From NCBI GenBank assembly GCA_023238725.1, contig CM041553.1:15935501-15999500 (forward strand): 64,000 nt of DNA, written 5' to 3'. The stretch is from Scortum barcoo. Taxonomy: Eukaryota; Chordata; Actinopteri; Centrarchiformes; Terapontidae. The notes beneath the pieces were generated by a model that searched no databases, was not told the origin of the DNA, and saw only the letters and a list, made by a program, of their open reading frames with translations. The position numbers were made by a program, and so were the translations under genes. Of this stretch, positions 1 through 13,672 are shown one piece after another (within the stretch, counting starts at the first letter, position 1; each line of letters begins with the position of its first letter).

Positions 1-2596
1 CCTAAAAACTGAAGGTTGTTCTCTGTTCTGTGCTGAGAAATAAAATACAGTAGATGTGGAAAAACTTCGCCCTCTGGTGGCTGAAAGTGCCATCTGCATT
101 ATCCTGAGTCTCAGTCATAAAAGTACTCAAAAAAAAAAAAGAAGACAGTCACATTTTTTTAAGCATGCATTACTCCAACATGTGTGTGATTTGTAAAAAA
201 CAACAACTAGGATTCATGTTGAGTATTGGCTGAGTTTATTGCATAAAATAAAGTACTAATGTTTTAATCTATTACAAATGTTTGTTTACAAAACTGGATA
301 AATTAAGAAAATAAATATTTCTGTGCAGTTTCTTTATTGTCAATGCAGGCAGAGAAAAAAAAAAAAAAAAAAAAACAGATTTACATACACATGTAAGTCC
401 AAAAAAAGACTTAAGTCATCATTATGAGACCATGATCACAGCTCGTGCCAAGACAAACATCACGACGCAGAGGGCGGCATTAAACAGCCTGGTCTGTCCA
501 CACAAACTCCTTTATCTGAGGCTGATTTACCAATTTAGTATTCAAACAAACCATTTGCCATCATGGATCAGATGTATGATGCAGATGATGCAGATGATCA
601 GATGATTGCAACACGGTGTAAGTATTCTTGGGCACTAAAACAGCTTTGATCACATTGTCAATACAGTCTGCAAAGTTTCTCCTGAAGACAGCAAAAAAAA
701 ATGTCATTTTTAAGAATATTTGGCAAAACCAAACAAAAAAAAAAGTTACTATCATGCAGTATCAAAATTCATTCATCCTTCAATTTTGGCTGCACTTCAC
801 CTAGAAAAATAGAAATTGTTTTGGGTTTAACAAAATACTTCATGTTATTAAAAAACTTCACTAAAATAGTTTCTTTTTCTTTGTAAATCATGATCCTTCA
901 TTTGACCCTTCATTTGATTATTTTAGCAGTTTGAGTTCCCAGAAGCCTCTGCGGGAGGACGGGAGTAAAACAATATTAGTTAAACAGCATGAGGCAGTTC
1001 CAGAGAACAACACCTACAACAATGGTTTGTGGTGAAAAAAAGCTTTGGTGATAATTGTGTTTTAGAATTAGCGGTTAGCTTTAACACCCAGCAGATTTCC
1101 CTTTTTCTATACACAGAACTTCTTTTTTATTTGTGTCAAATGAAAACAGACAAATCTGACTTGAGGTAACGAAACCTAATCTGCCCCACGACTTTACCAG
1201 AAGCTAAACCTCATTTCCATTTCTTACTTCATTGCACTGTATATCCCCTTTAAGAGCAATCAGTTTCAGATACACCACAAAAGGACATGATTCACCTTCT
1301 TTTGCTTTTACTTTTACTTTTGCTGTCCATGATCCTGTTTGATTAAGGCTTTTTACATTTAATGTAGTTTTAGTACTGAGATTTGAATAAATAACCCTGA
1401 AGAGAAGTGTAAGAGTTGAAATGTCTTGGAGAAAAAAAAAAAAAAAAAAGAGATGGCTGTAAAAACTAAGCTGGACATTAGCAAGCAGATATTTGAGTAA
1501 GCACTTGGATACCATGTTGAGAAATGCTACGGTGTGCGCATTTAGCCCAAGGCTTTGAGAACCATTCATTGTTGTGCAAAATATGTCATTATTGTCTTGA
1601 TCAGTCAACACATTTTGATTTAACATTCTGTTTTTTTTTCTTCTTTTTTTTTTACTTTGCCAATATCAAAAGGGTACCTAGTCATTCAGTTATGTATAAG
1701 TGATGTTGAAATTCACTGCATATTACATTGTTAGTTAACAAAATATACACTGGAATATATTAAACCCTTTTCTCATATACTATCTTGAACATTCACAATG
1801 GCATGCTGGAAGGAAAAACGTGACACACCCATGAACACAGAGAGGCCGATAGTGTTTCTGACGCTTTCAGTTAAAACATGGGCAGGTACGACAGAATCAA
1901 TTATGTATTCAAAACACATAAGGCTTTGTGTGAAATACCTTCTCATAACACTTCTGTAACATCTTGTGAACCTGCTTGTTGATTCTTTTGAGCATAGTGG
2001 GACTGGCTAAGCAAAACAATATGAAGCTTTGAACACTTAATTCATAAATCACAGTTTCCAGTGCTTCTAAACGTGGTTTCATAATGGCCAGACTGCACCT
2101 ATGAGATGCTATAATCACGTTTATAAAGGCAATATAATACTTTATAATGAGGTTTTTCTGAGTTACTATAAAATATACAAAATCTCCTTATGAAATGCAT
2201 AATAATGTTAATAAAAGTAATAATACTTACATGGTCGCCTATGCAAAGCCTGAGAAGGTGTTGGGAACATGGCAAAGGTTTCTTGGCTCGGATAACGTGA
2301 TATTTAAAAATCACCCTGTGTCGTGTCAGGCTAATTTTCTTTTTTTGTTCTTTGACAGAGTTGCATAAACACTGCTAGTGTAGTGAAAAGCAGACCGGGG
2401 ACAGAAAAGGTAAAGAGATGAATCCTCACAGTTGAGAAATGTGCATCGCCTACATCACCCAGTCAAGACAAGAGCACCGGTGGACGCTGCCTGACGGCAC
2501 AAACGTAGTGGTGCGTCTCGTTGCCGTGCTGTTTGGGAACATCCTGGTGAGAAGCTGTTAAAGCACGACCGGCACAGCAGCGGACTTGGGGTCCCC
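1..2596. other. acer2 3' UTR and downstream flank
   Basis: This stretch lies downstream of the acer2 stop codon. It is AT-rich with A/T homopolymer runs (for example near 355-375 and 1432-1449), and I see no coding exon on either strand. Possible acer2 poly(A) signals on the minus strand are TTTATT strings on the plus strand, such as 235-240. Where the 3' UTR ends cannot be decided from sequence alone. The short open frames here lack any recognisable protein family. Confidence 0.5.
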
Positions 2597-5500
2597 TTAG
2601 GTCACCTTGATGGTGGACTTCTTGTGGACGCAGAGGAAGGAAACATAGGGGACCCCGATGAAGGCCCATTTCTCGTTGGGCCAGAACATGATGACGGGTC
2701 CTCGCTCCGGGGCCTCGGTCGCCACGTCAAAGTAGGCAAAGCAGACGCAGCCCAGGTAGGAAGCCAGACAAATGAGGATGTGCCTGAAAGAGAAAGAGAC
2801 GTATTCAGGTGTAGGATAGTAAGAATGCAGCGCTTTCTAAGGACTTTTTTGTCTGGAATTTGAAAAAAGTGACATTTTGATATATTAATAAAATGAATTT
2901 TTGAATTTTAATTTTTATTCATTCTAATGAAGCAATGCCCTTTATTCTTGTGTTTTTAGATCCAGACCCAAATGTCTGGAAATGTTTGGAAACATTAATA
3001 GAATTAGGCTGAAGTTTTCTCCCTGCACTGGCAGATTTTTTTAAGCCATTTAGAAAACTAGAAAATAATTCTAGGACTTAATCACACTCAGAAAGAACTT
3101 GATAAGATGTAGATTTTTGTTGATTTTAACAAACAATTAATAATGCATACATAGTCCATGAATCATAAAATAATAGTCCAAACTAAAGTGACTCTTTGGA
3201 CTTTGAGCTCACCAAGCACAGTGTAAGTAGGGAAAGTTGACAGATGACCACATTTCACAGAATATCCTGTCGCTGATCCAGCAAAGCAGAGCCAGTGCCC
3301 ACCAGGTCCCTGAGACCAGGCCCAACTTGAACACACGCGGGTTTTCACACCTGCAATGACCAAACAGAGCACTGACAAATGTGGAAAGCTGTGGAAACAC
3401 ACACAAATACATACAAGTGACACTTGACCTGAATATGGCCTGAACAATAATGTCATTCATTCTTCTTATAATACCATTATCATCATCAAAAAACGTCCAG
3501 CACACCGTTTCCTTTACTTTGTGTGTAATCTGTCAATGCAGATCCCAAAACTCCCAAACAGCCAACATTTTGCATCTTTGACAGGCAGGTCTAAAGAATG
3601 ATAAAAATTACATTTAACTTCAAATGAAAAATCAGTCTAATTTATTAATTATGCACAATACACTGTTTTTTATAATCTGCTTCAACAGTTTGGTTTTTTT
3701 GACTGCTTATTTTTGGCCACAATTTGGCAGTAGAAAAAAAAAAAAAAAAAGAGCTGTAAAGCAACATTATCACCTTTGAAGCTGATAGGGCGAAGCTGTT
3801 AGCGAGCAGACAGTTGCCTCTTCCACACATCCAGCAGACACTGAGCAACGTTACTATTCACTCAGAGCCGTGTTTGTTTCTACTGAAGAATGTGAGTCCA
3901 GTTTTTACTTCTTGTTTAAGCTTGTTTAACCCCCCTTTTAATTGAAATACTATTGAGAACCTGATAATATTTATTTGTTTATTTATCTGTACAAACCACT
4001 GTATGAGTTGCTGGCACCAGCATTCTGCATTCAATCACCTGATTATCAAAATAGATTAATAAAATGAACTGAGATAACATCTGCAACAACTTAAAACAAT
4101 TTCCAAGTTCAGTTTATTAACTCAATTTGTAACATTTAAACAAGACTGCTCAGTCTGTGATTCTCAAAACAGAGAAAAAAGTGCAAATGATTCACTGGGA
4201 TGTGCATTTTTATAGACTTAACACAGTAACATTCAAAACTTTTTTAAACTGTAAACATTGGTCACGTTAGCTTCATCAGCTTATTCCTTTTCAAAAAGGT
4301 ACAGTGGTACCTTGACTTACGAGTGTCCCAACTAACGAGTTTTTCGAAGATACGAGCCGTCTCTCTGGCCGATTCTTTTGCTTTGAGTTGAGAGCTAAAA
4401 CTCGAGTTACGAGCAAGCTTCAGATATCCCACCATTAGTTGGTGCAGTGAACGCCACAGTGAGCATCCCGAGTCTCTCTCGGTCACTTTAAGCGCTCAGC
4501 TCGCAGTGAAGCAGCAGGGTTGTGTTGCATTTGTGCTTTCAGTTATTTTGCAAAACTTCGTTTTTCCAATCCATGGGTCCGAAGAAAGTGAGTGCGAAGG
4601 ACAGTGCTGAGAGAAGAAGAAGCGGATGATGTGCATTGAATTAAAAGAAATTATTTATTAATTTTTCTTATTCCGGATTAATGGTATTTCAATTCATTTG
4701 AATGGGGAAAATTGATTTGATATACGAGTAATTTGAGTTACGAGCTCCGTCATCACAGGAATGAATTAAACTCGTAAGTCAAGGCACCACTGTATATGAC
4801 TTTTTAACATTTGTTTTTTTTGTGCAAAATTTGCAATATGTTGCTTTTTAATTTAATTTGTACTTATCAGAAGGGAAGGGATGAAAAGTGGATAACATTT
4901 GCATTTATTACTTTGTACTTTGTACTTTTTACTGTACTTTTTACTGTCAAAATTTGCTTCTTTGTACTTGTTTTTTTTTTGAATATTGCTGCTTATATTT
5001 TAGCTTATCAGAAGGGATGAAAAGTGGATAACATTTGCATTTACTTTGTACTTCTGTACTTTTACTTGTACTGTGTACTTCTTCTACTGGGTTGAGCGGG
5101 CGGCCCCGCCTCTCGCGTCCCCCCTGGCACGTCACCTGTTCACTTATTACACATGAATCCACCGTTAACATATAAATACTGATTATAGTACTTTACTATA
5201 TTTAGTAAATCTGTCATGAATGTGCCAGTTGATGTTTAAGATTGTTTTATTGCTAACAGTACAATATAACACAACTTTATTGTCCACCAATAGGAAACAA
5301 AGTCGTATTGTCATGTAAAATATAAGATAACATCATACGCAACAACAACAAACTCAGACATGTATGTACTTGAAACAGCTACCATTTTATGTTTACATTT
5401 TTGTGGGTGTTCTTTTTGTGTCCGGTGCTTCTGGTTCTGAGGTTTTCTGCTGATTTTACTGGCTGTGTTGTCCGCTCTTGCTATGGTGCGTTTATATTCG

Positions 5501-8270
5501 CAGCAGAGATGTCAATACAGACCTGTGAAGTATTCCGGTCCACGTCCCTGCATAAATATCTTTTGGCGGGCACACCACTGACCTACACAGACACGTGCTA
5601 ATCCAGAGCGCCGCTGATAAACTATTCTTAGTCCTGTCCTCCTTAGACACAGCAGTCGCTGGCGGCTGAGACAAAGTCGGGGGCGAGGGAAGCCTGACTG
5701 GACTGTGTTGACAATGCAGCTGTTTAGTCACCGTGACAGTTTGTCACCCTCTCTTAAAGGCCGAGCATTTGATTAAGTTGTGCCACAAGTCGCTGTCATT
5801 TTGCAAGCCTTTAATTTGGGTTTGCCATTGTTTTAGAGGAGACAGGAATGTTGGAGGGACACAAAGTCTTTCCACAATGCACTTCAACACAATAAGATTC
5901 AGACAAACAACAAACAGCACTGAGCTGCAGCTGCCATGGAAAATTTTAAGAGACACTCCGAAGGAAGGAGCAGCTGTGATGTTAAAGCTTCTTGCCATTA
6001 TAAAAGATGGCTTATGTAACTGCATGATAATCTCTACATCAGCACGAAATGATTGTTCTGGTCACCTGGGGGCCGTGTAATAAGCTGAAAACACGACATT
6101 TCCATTTATTATCACTCTGTAAAGTATCATATGAGCATACTGCTGTATAGCACTCACTTGTGACCACATGTAGGACCGTCACAATCGGGAAATTTAGGTG
6201 ATAATTAACGGATTGCCACCAACACAGTAAGATTTAAGAGGCTAAAATGCTCCATATCGGTGGGAGGAACTGGAGAGTCGCCTGGTAATTCTCACTACAG
6301 GTGACCTCTTTCACATTACATGATGTCAATTGAGCCATTGTTTATACAAAAATACTGATTAATAAGCTTTAAAATATAGTGCAACAATACTTCAAATAAA
6401 AAAAAGTCAGTTAAGTGTCTGAGAAATGCAAAGATGGAAAAATACCTCTATATAACTAACACGGACCACAGTAAGATGGTGGTTATACCAAACTGAGTTA
6501 GGCTGTAGCGACAAAGCCTCTGCGTATACTGAAGTGAGGAAGGCTGCGTTTGAGTGCTTATAGATTCAACTTCTTACAACTTCATTTGTAAGAGAAAGTC
6601 TGTGCTATTTTTTCCTTTCTTTAGTAACACAGCCTCGCCTTAAGTGAAGCAAATCAACCGATGAACCAAAGAGGCTCTATATTATGTAATTGGTCCACAC
6701 AAGGAGTAGAAAATAATGGTGTCAGGGCAGCTCATCAACAACAGGAAGTTCAAAAATAGATGGCCAATGATGTGTCTTCCCAGAGGGAAGCAGGCTGTTA
6801 AATCATCATCAATAATGTATTATACCATAAGTGTTTCGATCAACTATATTCACATGGGAGCAAATCTTGACTATGCATCAGGTACAGCGCTAAGCCGGCT
6901 ATCAGCTCAGCATCTGCGTTTACATACATTCAGTACATAAGCTGGCCAACACCCCTTCCTAAGAACAAACACACTGACAAAACCATCACCGCTCTGCCGG
7001 ATATCTGGGTTACTGTGCGACTCAAACAGAGGCATGCAAGATAAGAAACATGACGTGAAACCAGGCCTTCTCCTCAGAGGCGAGTGTGTGTGATGGAGAG
7101 TACGACCTTTGGAGGCAAAGATAAGTGAAGGAAAGACCAGTCTGTCTGTCTGTCTGGGCTTAAGTTCTGCTGAGATGCTTCTCTCCCTCAAGGGAAAAGA
7201 AAGGAAGAGCCTCCACTGGATCAGCGAGACGAGGCCTGATATTCATCAAGGACACTGGAGACAGGTCTTCATGCACTGGTTTTAAGATCATAAAGGCACA
7301 GCTTTCATAGAAGTGGTCAATACTCAGCATTTCATTTAGTTCATTACAACTTTCATCTGATTTTCATGGTTTGGTGGAGACATTGGATCATGACATGCGT
7401 GAGTCTGACAAGACAGGAAAACAAGCTGTCAGAAGATCCAACCAATTGTAAACAAGCCGGATTATCTAAACCACTTTACTCGGAGGTAAAGTGAGCAGTT
7501 GTTGGTAATAATTGGTAATGTGATTGGTGATCAAACTGAACTCTTAACTCCATTCTGAAACTATGCTGGGTGTTTCAAGCTGTTTCAAGGTATTTTGCCT
7601 TTTTTGGACAGTGAATGGTTTTTATCACAGCAGAGATACAGACAGTCATATACTGCTGGATAGCTTGTGAATTTCCCCCTAGGAGTCTTATAGATATATA
7701 ATTAACAAATAAATCATATTTATATATACATACAAAAGTATGTGTATAAATGTGTATGTAAGGATATGCACGATTTTCCATGAATATAATTTTATATGCA
7801 GTATCTTTAGGTATTTATTTTTACTTTGGGCCCAGAGAGTTCACTAACAACTTCTGTTCTTTCAATTAAAGTTTTAAATAACAAATAGCTGGTATAATGC
7901 AGTCTACAGACGGTATCCACTCATTATTTCTGCTTTGCTCTCACACTTTCAGACATATTCTCGTATTCGTTTTGTATCATAAATTAAAGCACAAACATAG
8001 CTGCCACCGTTGCTCCGAAACTCCCATTTGTGTAATATCTGTAATGGGCATGGCACACAACGGACAAGCAGTTTTTGCCCAGCTGTGGGAATTCTCTGAC
8101 ACTTAGCAAAAGAAAAACAAGCAGCTTCAATAGGTGACCGGCACTCGCAGAAATGTCAGGAATTACTAACAGGTTGAACAATAGATGACGGAGGGTTACA
8201 AGACGGCCGTGAGTAAGGGATGTGGGAAACGGAAACAATAGAGCTGGTCCACATTACTGTGACAGAGGCA

Positions 8271-8320
<50 letters not shown>

Positions 8321-11300
8321 CACAAATGTGCATGAGTATGTTTTCAGGAACATTCTTTCACATCGTAGGGCCTATAATTAGCTTGGACGACAGGTCATTA
8401 GACAATGTAAGTACAAAAGGCCAAAGGTGACATGTTAATGTACTGCAGCTTGTTTCTCTCTACAGCGGCTGATTAACTGACAGGACTACTTTCAACACGT
8501 CACTGATAGCTGCTGCTGGATGTTAAAATGTAGAGTAGTTATAGTTTGCAGTTTTAGTTTAATTTGTAAGAGTTGGAGATTTAGCCGTCATTAAAATAAA
8601 ACAAATTAAAACCACTAACTGCCACTAGCCGCAGCATAGCTAATTTTTTGGTAATGAAGCACATTTGAACTGAAAATGACGTGACTTAGGAAAAACACAA
8701 AAACGAGTTACATAAACGACGTTATTACACAACAACGTGAGACTAAAAGACAGAATAACATTTGTTTAGAAGGTAAAACTAGATATTTACTCATTCTAAA
8801 CTGCACAAACACCTACATTTATAAAGAACTGTCCGGTATGTGTAGATTTATCATTTGGTGATGAGGTGAGTACTTATTAACATGATCACATAAAAACCAT
8901 AGAAAACACTAAAAAAAACAAATAACTCCCAAACAATTCGAAACCAAAGATGATGCAAGACTTGCTCCTCACTGCCCAGAAAGTCGAGTCAGTGAGAGGA
9001 ATTCCTTCGTAACTGGATAAAATCATGTGTTTTTGCACCTATATTTTATGTGTTACAGTCCCTAAGACCATCAGATGAGTCTCTCTTTTAAATTTTCTCC
9101 CTGTAACAAGCAATAAGAGCTACTTGATGCAGATTCACCTCTGCTGTTTTTTGTTTTTGTTGTTGTTCTTTTTTTTTTTTTAAATGACCTTGTCACTGAC
9201 CTTTTAAGCTCTGTAATGAGCAGCACGGTGCAGGGGATGCCCAGAGTCATCAGTGACAATGAGTTGACGACGGGTTTAACAAAGGCCAGCCCCGTGGTGA
9301 TCCCCGACAAGATGCCGATGACCACCTTGAACCTTGATCTAGATTGAAAAGCAAAAACAACAACAATTTTACTCTATGAACAGCATTGGGAAACTCAGAA
9401 AATGACGGGATGACTCAAACTCTCTCCAGACAGACACTTTAACATACTTGAACGTTTCACATAACAAACAAGAGGCACCAGGCTACGGGTGGGAGCATTT
9501 TCTAAGTGACAGCCTGAAGTGTAAAGGCACTCATGACGGCTCTGTGACAAAGAGAAGTAAAGACATGTGATGCAGCTTTTACTGGTGTCAGCTATCTTGG
9601 ACAGGCCTATTATTAAACAGGGAGTCATAGCAGTGGACACATCACATGACAACAGCGGGATAAACAGAAGAACACCGCTCTACATTCACACTGTATGTCC
9701 GCCCGAAACGTTAGATACAAAAAATATCTGCCTTGTTGTGCAACTGAATGAATGTGAACATGTGAGGGAGGGAGTAAAATGTGTGTTACTTTACATATGC
9801 AGAGTTTCAGTCCCTTCCAAACAGAGATAAGTCCCTCCTCTGTATTCACTGGTCAGATGGGGGCATGTCAATTAGCTGCTGTTGTGATAAGCTGGGAGGG
9901 AAATTAGCATACATACAGCTCATAATAACACATGGTGGGTCTAATGTGTTCACATCCCCACACACGGCGGTTTTCAGCTTCTTAAAAAAAAAGCACAACA
10001 CTGCTCAACGTACCGGTCCCTCCTGAACATCCTGGGCAGGTATCTCTTGGGAAACCACATGGCAATGGCACACATGAGCACCCATAAGATGGCCAGCTCG
10101 TCCAGCATCTGGCCGAGGAAGCTGAGGGTGGCGTGGAAATACGTCGATCCGATACCTGAAAGCAAGAGGCGCAATGACACATGAATGTCTGTTCGTCAAA
10201 GAGGCCAGATTGAAGGGATGGTGTCTTTTTAAAAAAAGAAAAGAAAAACCAGTTTTGGATCTTCATGTTCATTACTAAATACGTTGAGACCGTGTGTGTC
10301 AGGAGCTAAAAACTGCACTGTCCAGTGTGCAAAAAGTGTCCAAAACTATGAAAAACGCATGGAAAGTTCCAAATTTGCCTCTAATTAAGACATATTCAAA
10401 CAGATTAAATGTATAAAACGTTTCTATGGTGACATCAAATGTTTTAGGCAGACAAGTCAGTCAGCTTTAATGTGAAAAAAAACAAAAGCAGCTTAGTGAG
10501 CCAACACCGAGAGACGCCTGCTGTTTTAAGTGAATAATTACTTAACCAGAGTTTTAAAATGCTGTGAACAGACAGACCAGTAAGCGGCCGTTTGTTATCA
10601 CAAGCCAACAGGCCGTCTCTTATCGGCTTAATTTGTTTTGAGATCTGGCGCTGCAGGAGAGATTCCTACACTTCAACATGCTTCTTATCCAAAAAGGGAC
10701 CACAGCCCTCAGTCCACGTAGGTCTAAAGAAAATTTAACAACTGTTTCAATACTGTTTCAATCTTTAGACTAACTGTTTAAATCTTTTTTATTACCATAA
10801 TATACCAAATAGTAAATGGCTCCAACTCCTCATTTGTAAATATTTGGGGGTTTTCTTTGGCTTTTATGATAGCAAAGTAAAAATCTGGGTGTTTTTGGCA
10901 ATAGTTGGACAAAACAAGACATCTGACGACATTACATTGGCCTGGATTGAAAAAACTGTGATAGGCATTTACCAACCAGCAATGAAAATAAGTGTTAGCT
11001 GCAGCTCTGCCTGGAAACACTGTATGTATTTATACTGCTGACAGGTGGTGCGGCTGTCCCAAATTATAAGAAAGGCTCCAGAGCCCAAAACCAAAGACAG
11101 GCAGCTGAACGTTGTTTTCATAGGGGAACCTATAGGTTTGTTTTTCAGCTCGGGTCAAAGGTCATCCCAACCACAGACCAGAAGAGGAGAGATGACACCA
11201 TGTAACCCCAGTCGGAGCCACCGCGCCACATACAGACACGTTTGTGGCGCTGAACAAGAGGACGTATGAACCAATAAAGCTTTATAGAGGAGAGTAAAAA

Positions 11301-13053
11301 GACGAGATTGACACAAAGTCGCATCGTGAGAATAAGTCGCCCATTGTGTAAGTTCTTGCGGCTAAGTCTGTTATGCAAACGTCAAAGTGATGGTTGTTTT
11401 CTATCATCCAGTAAGGTCACCTGTCAGGAACAGAGGGAGGTCTGTCAGGTTATCTTCGCTGACACTGCAGCCCGAGTGTTTTCACAGCAGCGGCGAGGGG
11501 ACAGGGCTCTGTATTTCTCTTTAGAACTGCGCTTTTATTTACATACAGTAGCCCCATTTAATGCCTAAAATGCGGCGTCAAATGTAATGAAACTGAGGCA
11601 ATAGGCTTATTCATCCCCACAGTGAATAAGCCCAGTCATAACGGAGTGTTTTTCTAAGAGGAAAATGACTCAGGATAACCTAAAGCTATAACTCAGGACA
11701 GTGGCAGAGGAAACGTACATCCGAACAGTGTTTTTGTTGCAGTTTGAGAATGTGAGCATGTGCTGTAAAAAGTATAACTCACACGCTTTGTGCACATTTC
11801 TGTGTTTTCGGGCTACACCTACAGATTTTTTGCGCTATAGATCAATCTGCAGATTATTTTCTCACTAAACAGATCACACTTTGGATTTTATAAAGTTGGG
11901 GAAAACAAGAAGAAGCTCTTTCGCAATATCCAAAGCCCCACTGGACATATTTTAATGGCATGATCTGTCCGCGTAACAATCCAAAACCCTAAAATATTTA
12001 GTTCGCTCTCACAGAGGATGAGAAAAACCAGCAAATATTCACAAGAGAGAATCTGGAACTGGAGATTTTTTTGCTCAAAATGATGACTCGATCTGAACTA
12101 GCTGCCAGCTAACCTCCTGTTTAATTCATTCATTTAAATTTGTTTCAGCAGTAATGCATTTCCTCTGTGCTATTATCATTACTACACTGAGCAGGTATAG
12201 AAAGGTAAGGTCAGGAGACACATGTAATACTCGTCTGACATGACTAAAAGAATAGATTTCATACAGATAAAGTCGGTGAAGTGAAATTAAGATGATGTCC
12301 AGCACCGAGCTTGAACAGAAACATGAAGGTTTAAGAGAGTAAAGACTTTTAAAAAAACAAATAAAAAAAAAAACATAATGTCAGCCAGCCAACTTACCAA
12401 CCACCACCAGCAGAATCCATATGAGGTAAATCCCACTGTTGAAATGTGTTGCATATTGGCGGAACAAGCACATTAAGATGGGTGGCAAAACAAAAAACAA
12501 AATGTTGCTGATCTGAAATGATAAAGAAAAAACAAAAGAGGGGAAAAAAAGCTGTGAGCAAAAAAAAAAAAAAAAGTACATCAGGGTTGAACTGATCGAT
12601 GACTGACAGCTCGTCAAAGGTCAATCAGCTGATGAGGCCTCGCTGGTCTTTTTTTTTTTTTAATACATATAACAAAGTTTAAGACAATGGAAATGAAGAA
12701 AATTTGCAACCTGAAGCTAAAAGTCAACAAACACGATGCATTAAAAGCTGCAAAAAGTCAGAGTAACTCTACAGATAAGAACCACCTGAGGGATCATAAG
12801 AAAAGCTGTAAGAGAAGCAAAGCAATACAAAGGAAAAGGACAACTGTGGTCTAGCTGTGACTGCAAACGTAAAAACTGCATTATGCAATGAAACAACAAC
12901 AACATAAAGAGACACACATCGTTGTCTCCTCACACCGACCGTGTTGTAAAACTCAGCGATGCCGGGGTAAATTAGGTAATTGCCTTCACACCAGTCCACC
13001 TCCGAGCTGCCAGCCTGCAACTGCTCCCAAAAAATGAGATTAGCGTTACTCAT
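2597..13053 (-). CDS. acer2: Alkaline ceramidase 2 (ACER2), six coding exons
   Basis: ACER2 is a Golgi multi-pass membrane hydrolase that cleaves ceramide to sphingosine and fatty acid. Coding exons, in transcript order, are 12940-13053, 12398-12512, 10014-10155, 9201-9338, 3213-3350 and 2597-2783. They total 834 nt and encode 277 residues (human 275). The start is the ATG at 13053, just before the conserved block WEQLQAGSSEVDWCE. Visible family features are Ser80, His84 and Asp95 in the block GSTYFHATLSFLGQMLDE, and His213 and His217 around LHCAWH, which match the zinc and catalytic residues of the CREST-type ceramidases. The C-terminal exon contains FWPNEKWAFIGVPY. Close similarity to mammalian ACER2, rather than ACER1 or ACER3, supports the name. 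Intron 4 (5.85 kb) holds a Tigger-type element. The first intron has a weak GTCGGT donor with a stronger overlapping site 4 nt downstream. Confidence 0.96.
4302..4792 (+). mobile_element. Non-autonomous Tigger-like (Tc1/mariner) DNA transposon
   Basis: The element has terminal inverted repeats of about 23 bp. The left end begins CAGTGGTACCTTGACTTACG, and the right end is its complement with one change (GGTGCC for GGTACC). It is flanked by TA on both sides (4300-4301 and 4793-4794), the target duplication of Tc1/mariner elements. Inside, from 4573, a short frame starts MGPKKVSAKDSAE, then shifts by one base into KKRMMCIELKEII before stopping. This resembles the N-terminus of Tigger/CENP-B-like transposases. 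The 491-bp copy is therefore an internally deleted relic that cannot encode transposase. It lies in acer2 intron 4. Confidence 0.85.
4864..5052. repeat. Local direct duplication in acer2 intron 4
   Basis: A segment of about 50-60 bp starting CTTATCAGAAGGG and running through GATGAAAAGTGGATAACATT occurs at 4864-4925 and again at 5004-5052. The second copy lacks a 5-bp GAAGG repeat unit. Both are followed by runs of CTTTGTACTT. This looks like a recent tandem duplication or unequal-crossover product. Confidence 0.75.
5053..9200. other. Remainder of acer2 intron 4
   Basis: I see no exon, RNA gene or clear transposon in this intronic stretch. It contains a (CA)n microsatellite at 8273-8317 and general AT-rich sequence. 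The open frames here are short and match no family I know. Confidence 0.5.
8273..8317. repeat. (CA)n microsatellite
   Basis: About 22 uninterrupted CA units lie within acer2 intron 4. This is a plausible length-polymorphic marker. Confidence 0.95.
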
Positions 13054-13106
13054 GTCTGGACTAGTTGTGTCGGATGGACGCGGTGTGTGCAGGAGCAGCG
13101 CAGACT

Positions 13107-13157
13107 ACACACACACACACACACACACACGTACAACAACAACAACAACAACAACAG
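13107..13157. repeat. (AC)n-(AAC)n compound microsatellite at the acer2 5' end
   Basis: A run of AC dinucleotides passes into AAC trinucleotides about 55-105 bp upstream of the acer2 ATG. It therefore lies in the probable 5' UTR or core promoter, where it would read as GT/GTT on the transcript strand. Confidence 0.9.
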
Positions 13158-13672
13158 GCACACTCGAGGACAGTCGCTGCAATCTCCCTTCTGGGCTGTG
13201 CTGCTTTAGTTTTTTTTTTAATCCCACGCTAGATGTCAACATTTGAGCCCTGACGCGAGCGGCACGTCCGACGGCGGCGTGTCAAAGTGGAGAAATGGTC
13301 GCTGGGCTGCATTTTAAAGCCTCCGTCGCTGCACAAAGCCTCCCTCTGCGCGGACGCTCCTGACAGCTGCTCCGCGCCCCCAAGAGTCAAGCGGCGGCGA
13401 GAGGACTCTCTGCCGCCCGCTTCCGTTTTCGGCGTGCGACACGTGAGCGCACTCTCTTGTTCTTCTTCTTCTTTTGCGGGTTTTTACGGCTGTTTTGGCA
13501 TTTCTTACTGCCTCCTGCTGGATTTGACTCACAGTCTTGGAAGTGTGCCTTTTCTGTCTTTTTCTTTTCTTTCACACTCTAACACACCTTTAATTTTGAC
13601 CTGCAATTCTCTGCAGCCTTGTGATCATGCCTCTCTCTCGCTTCTTTCCACTTCATACTTTCTGCATGTAAT

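Noticed and set aside
5733..6080. 115-codon plus-strand frame in acer2 intron 4
   Set aside because: It has no domain, no splice partners and an overlapping minus-strand frame of similar length. It is most likely chance.
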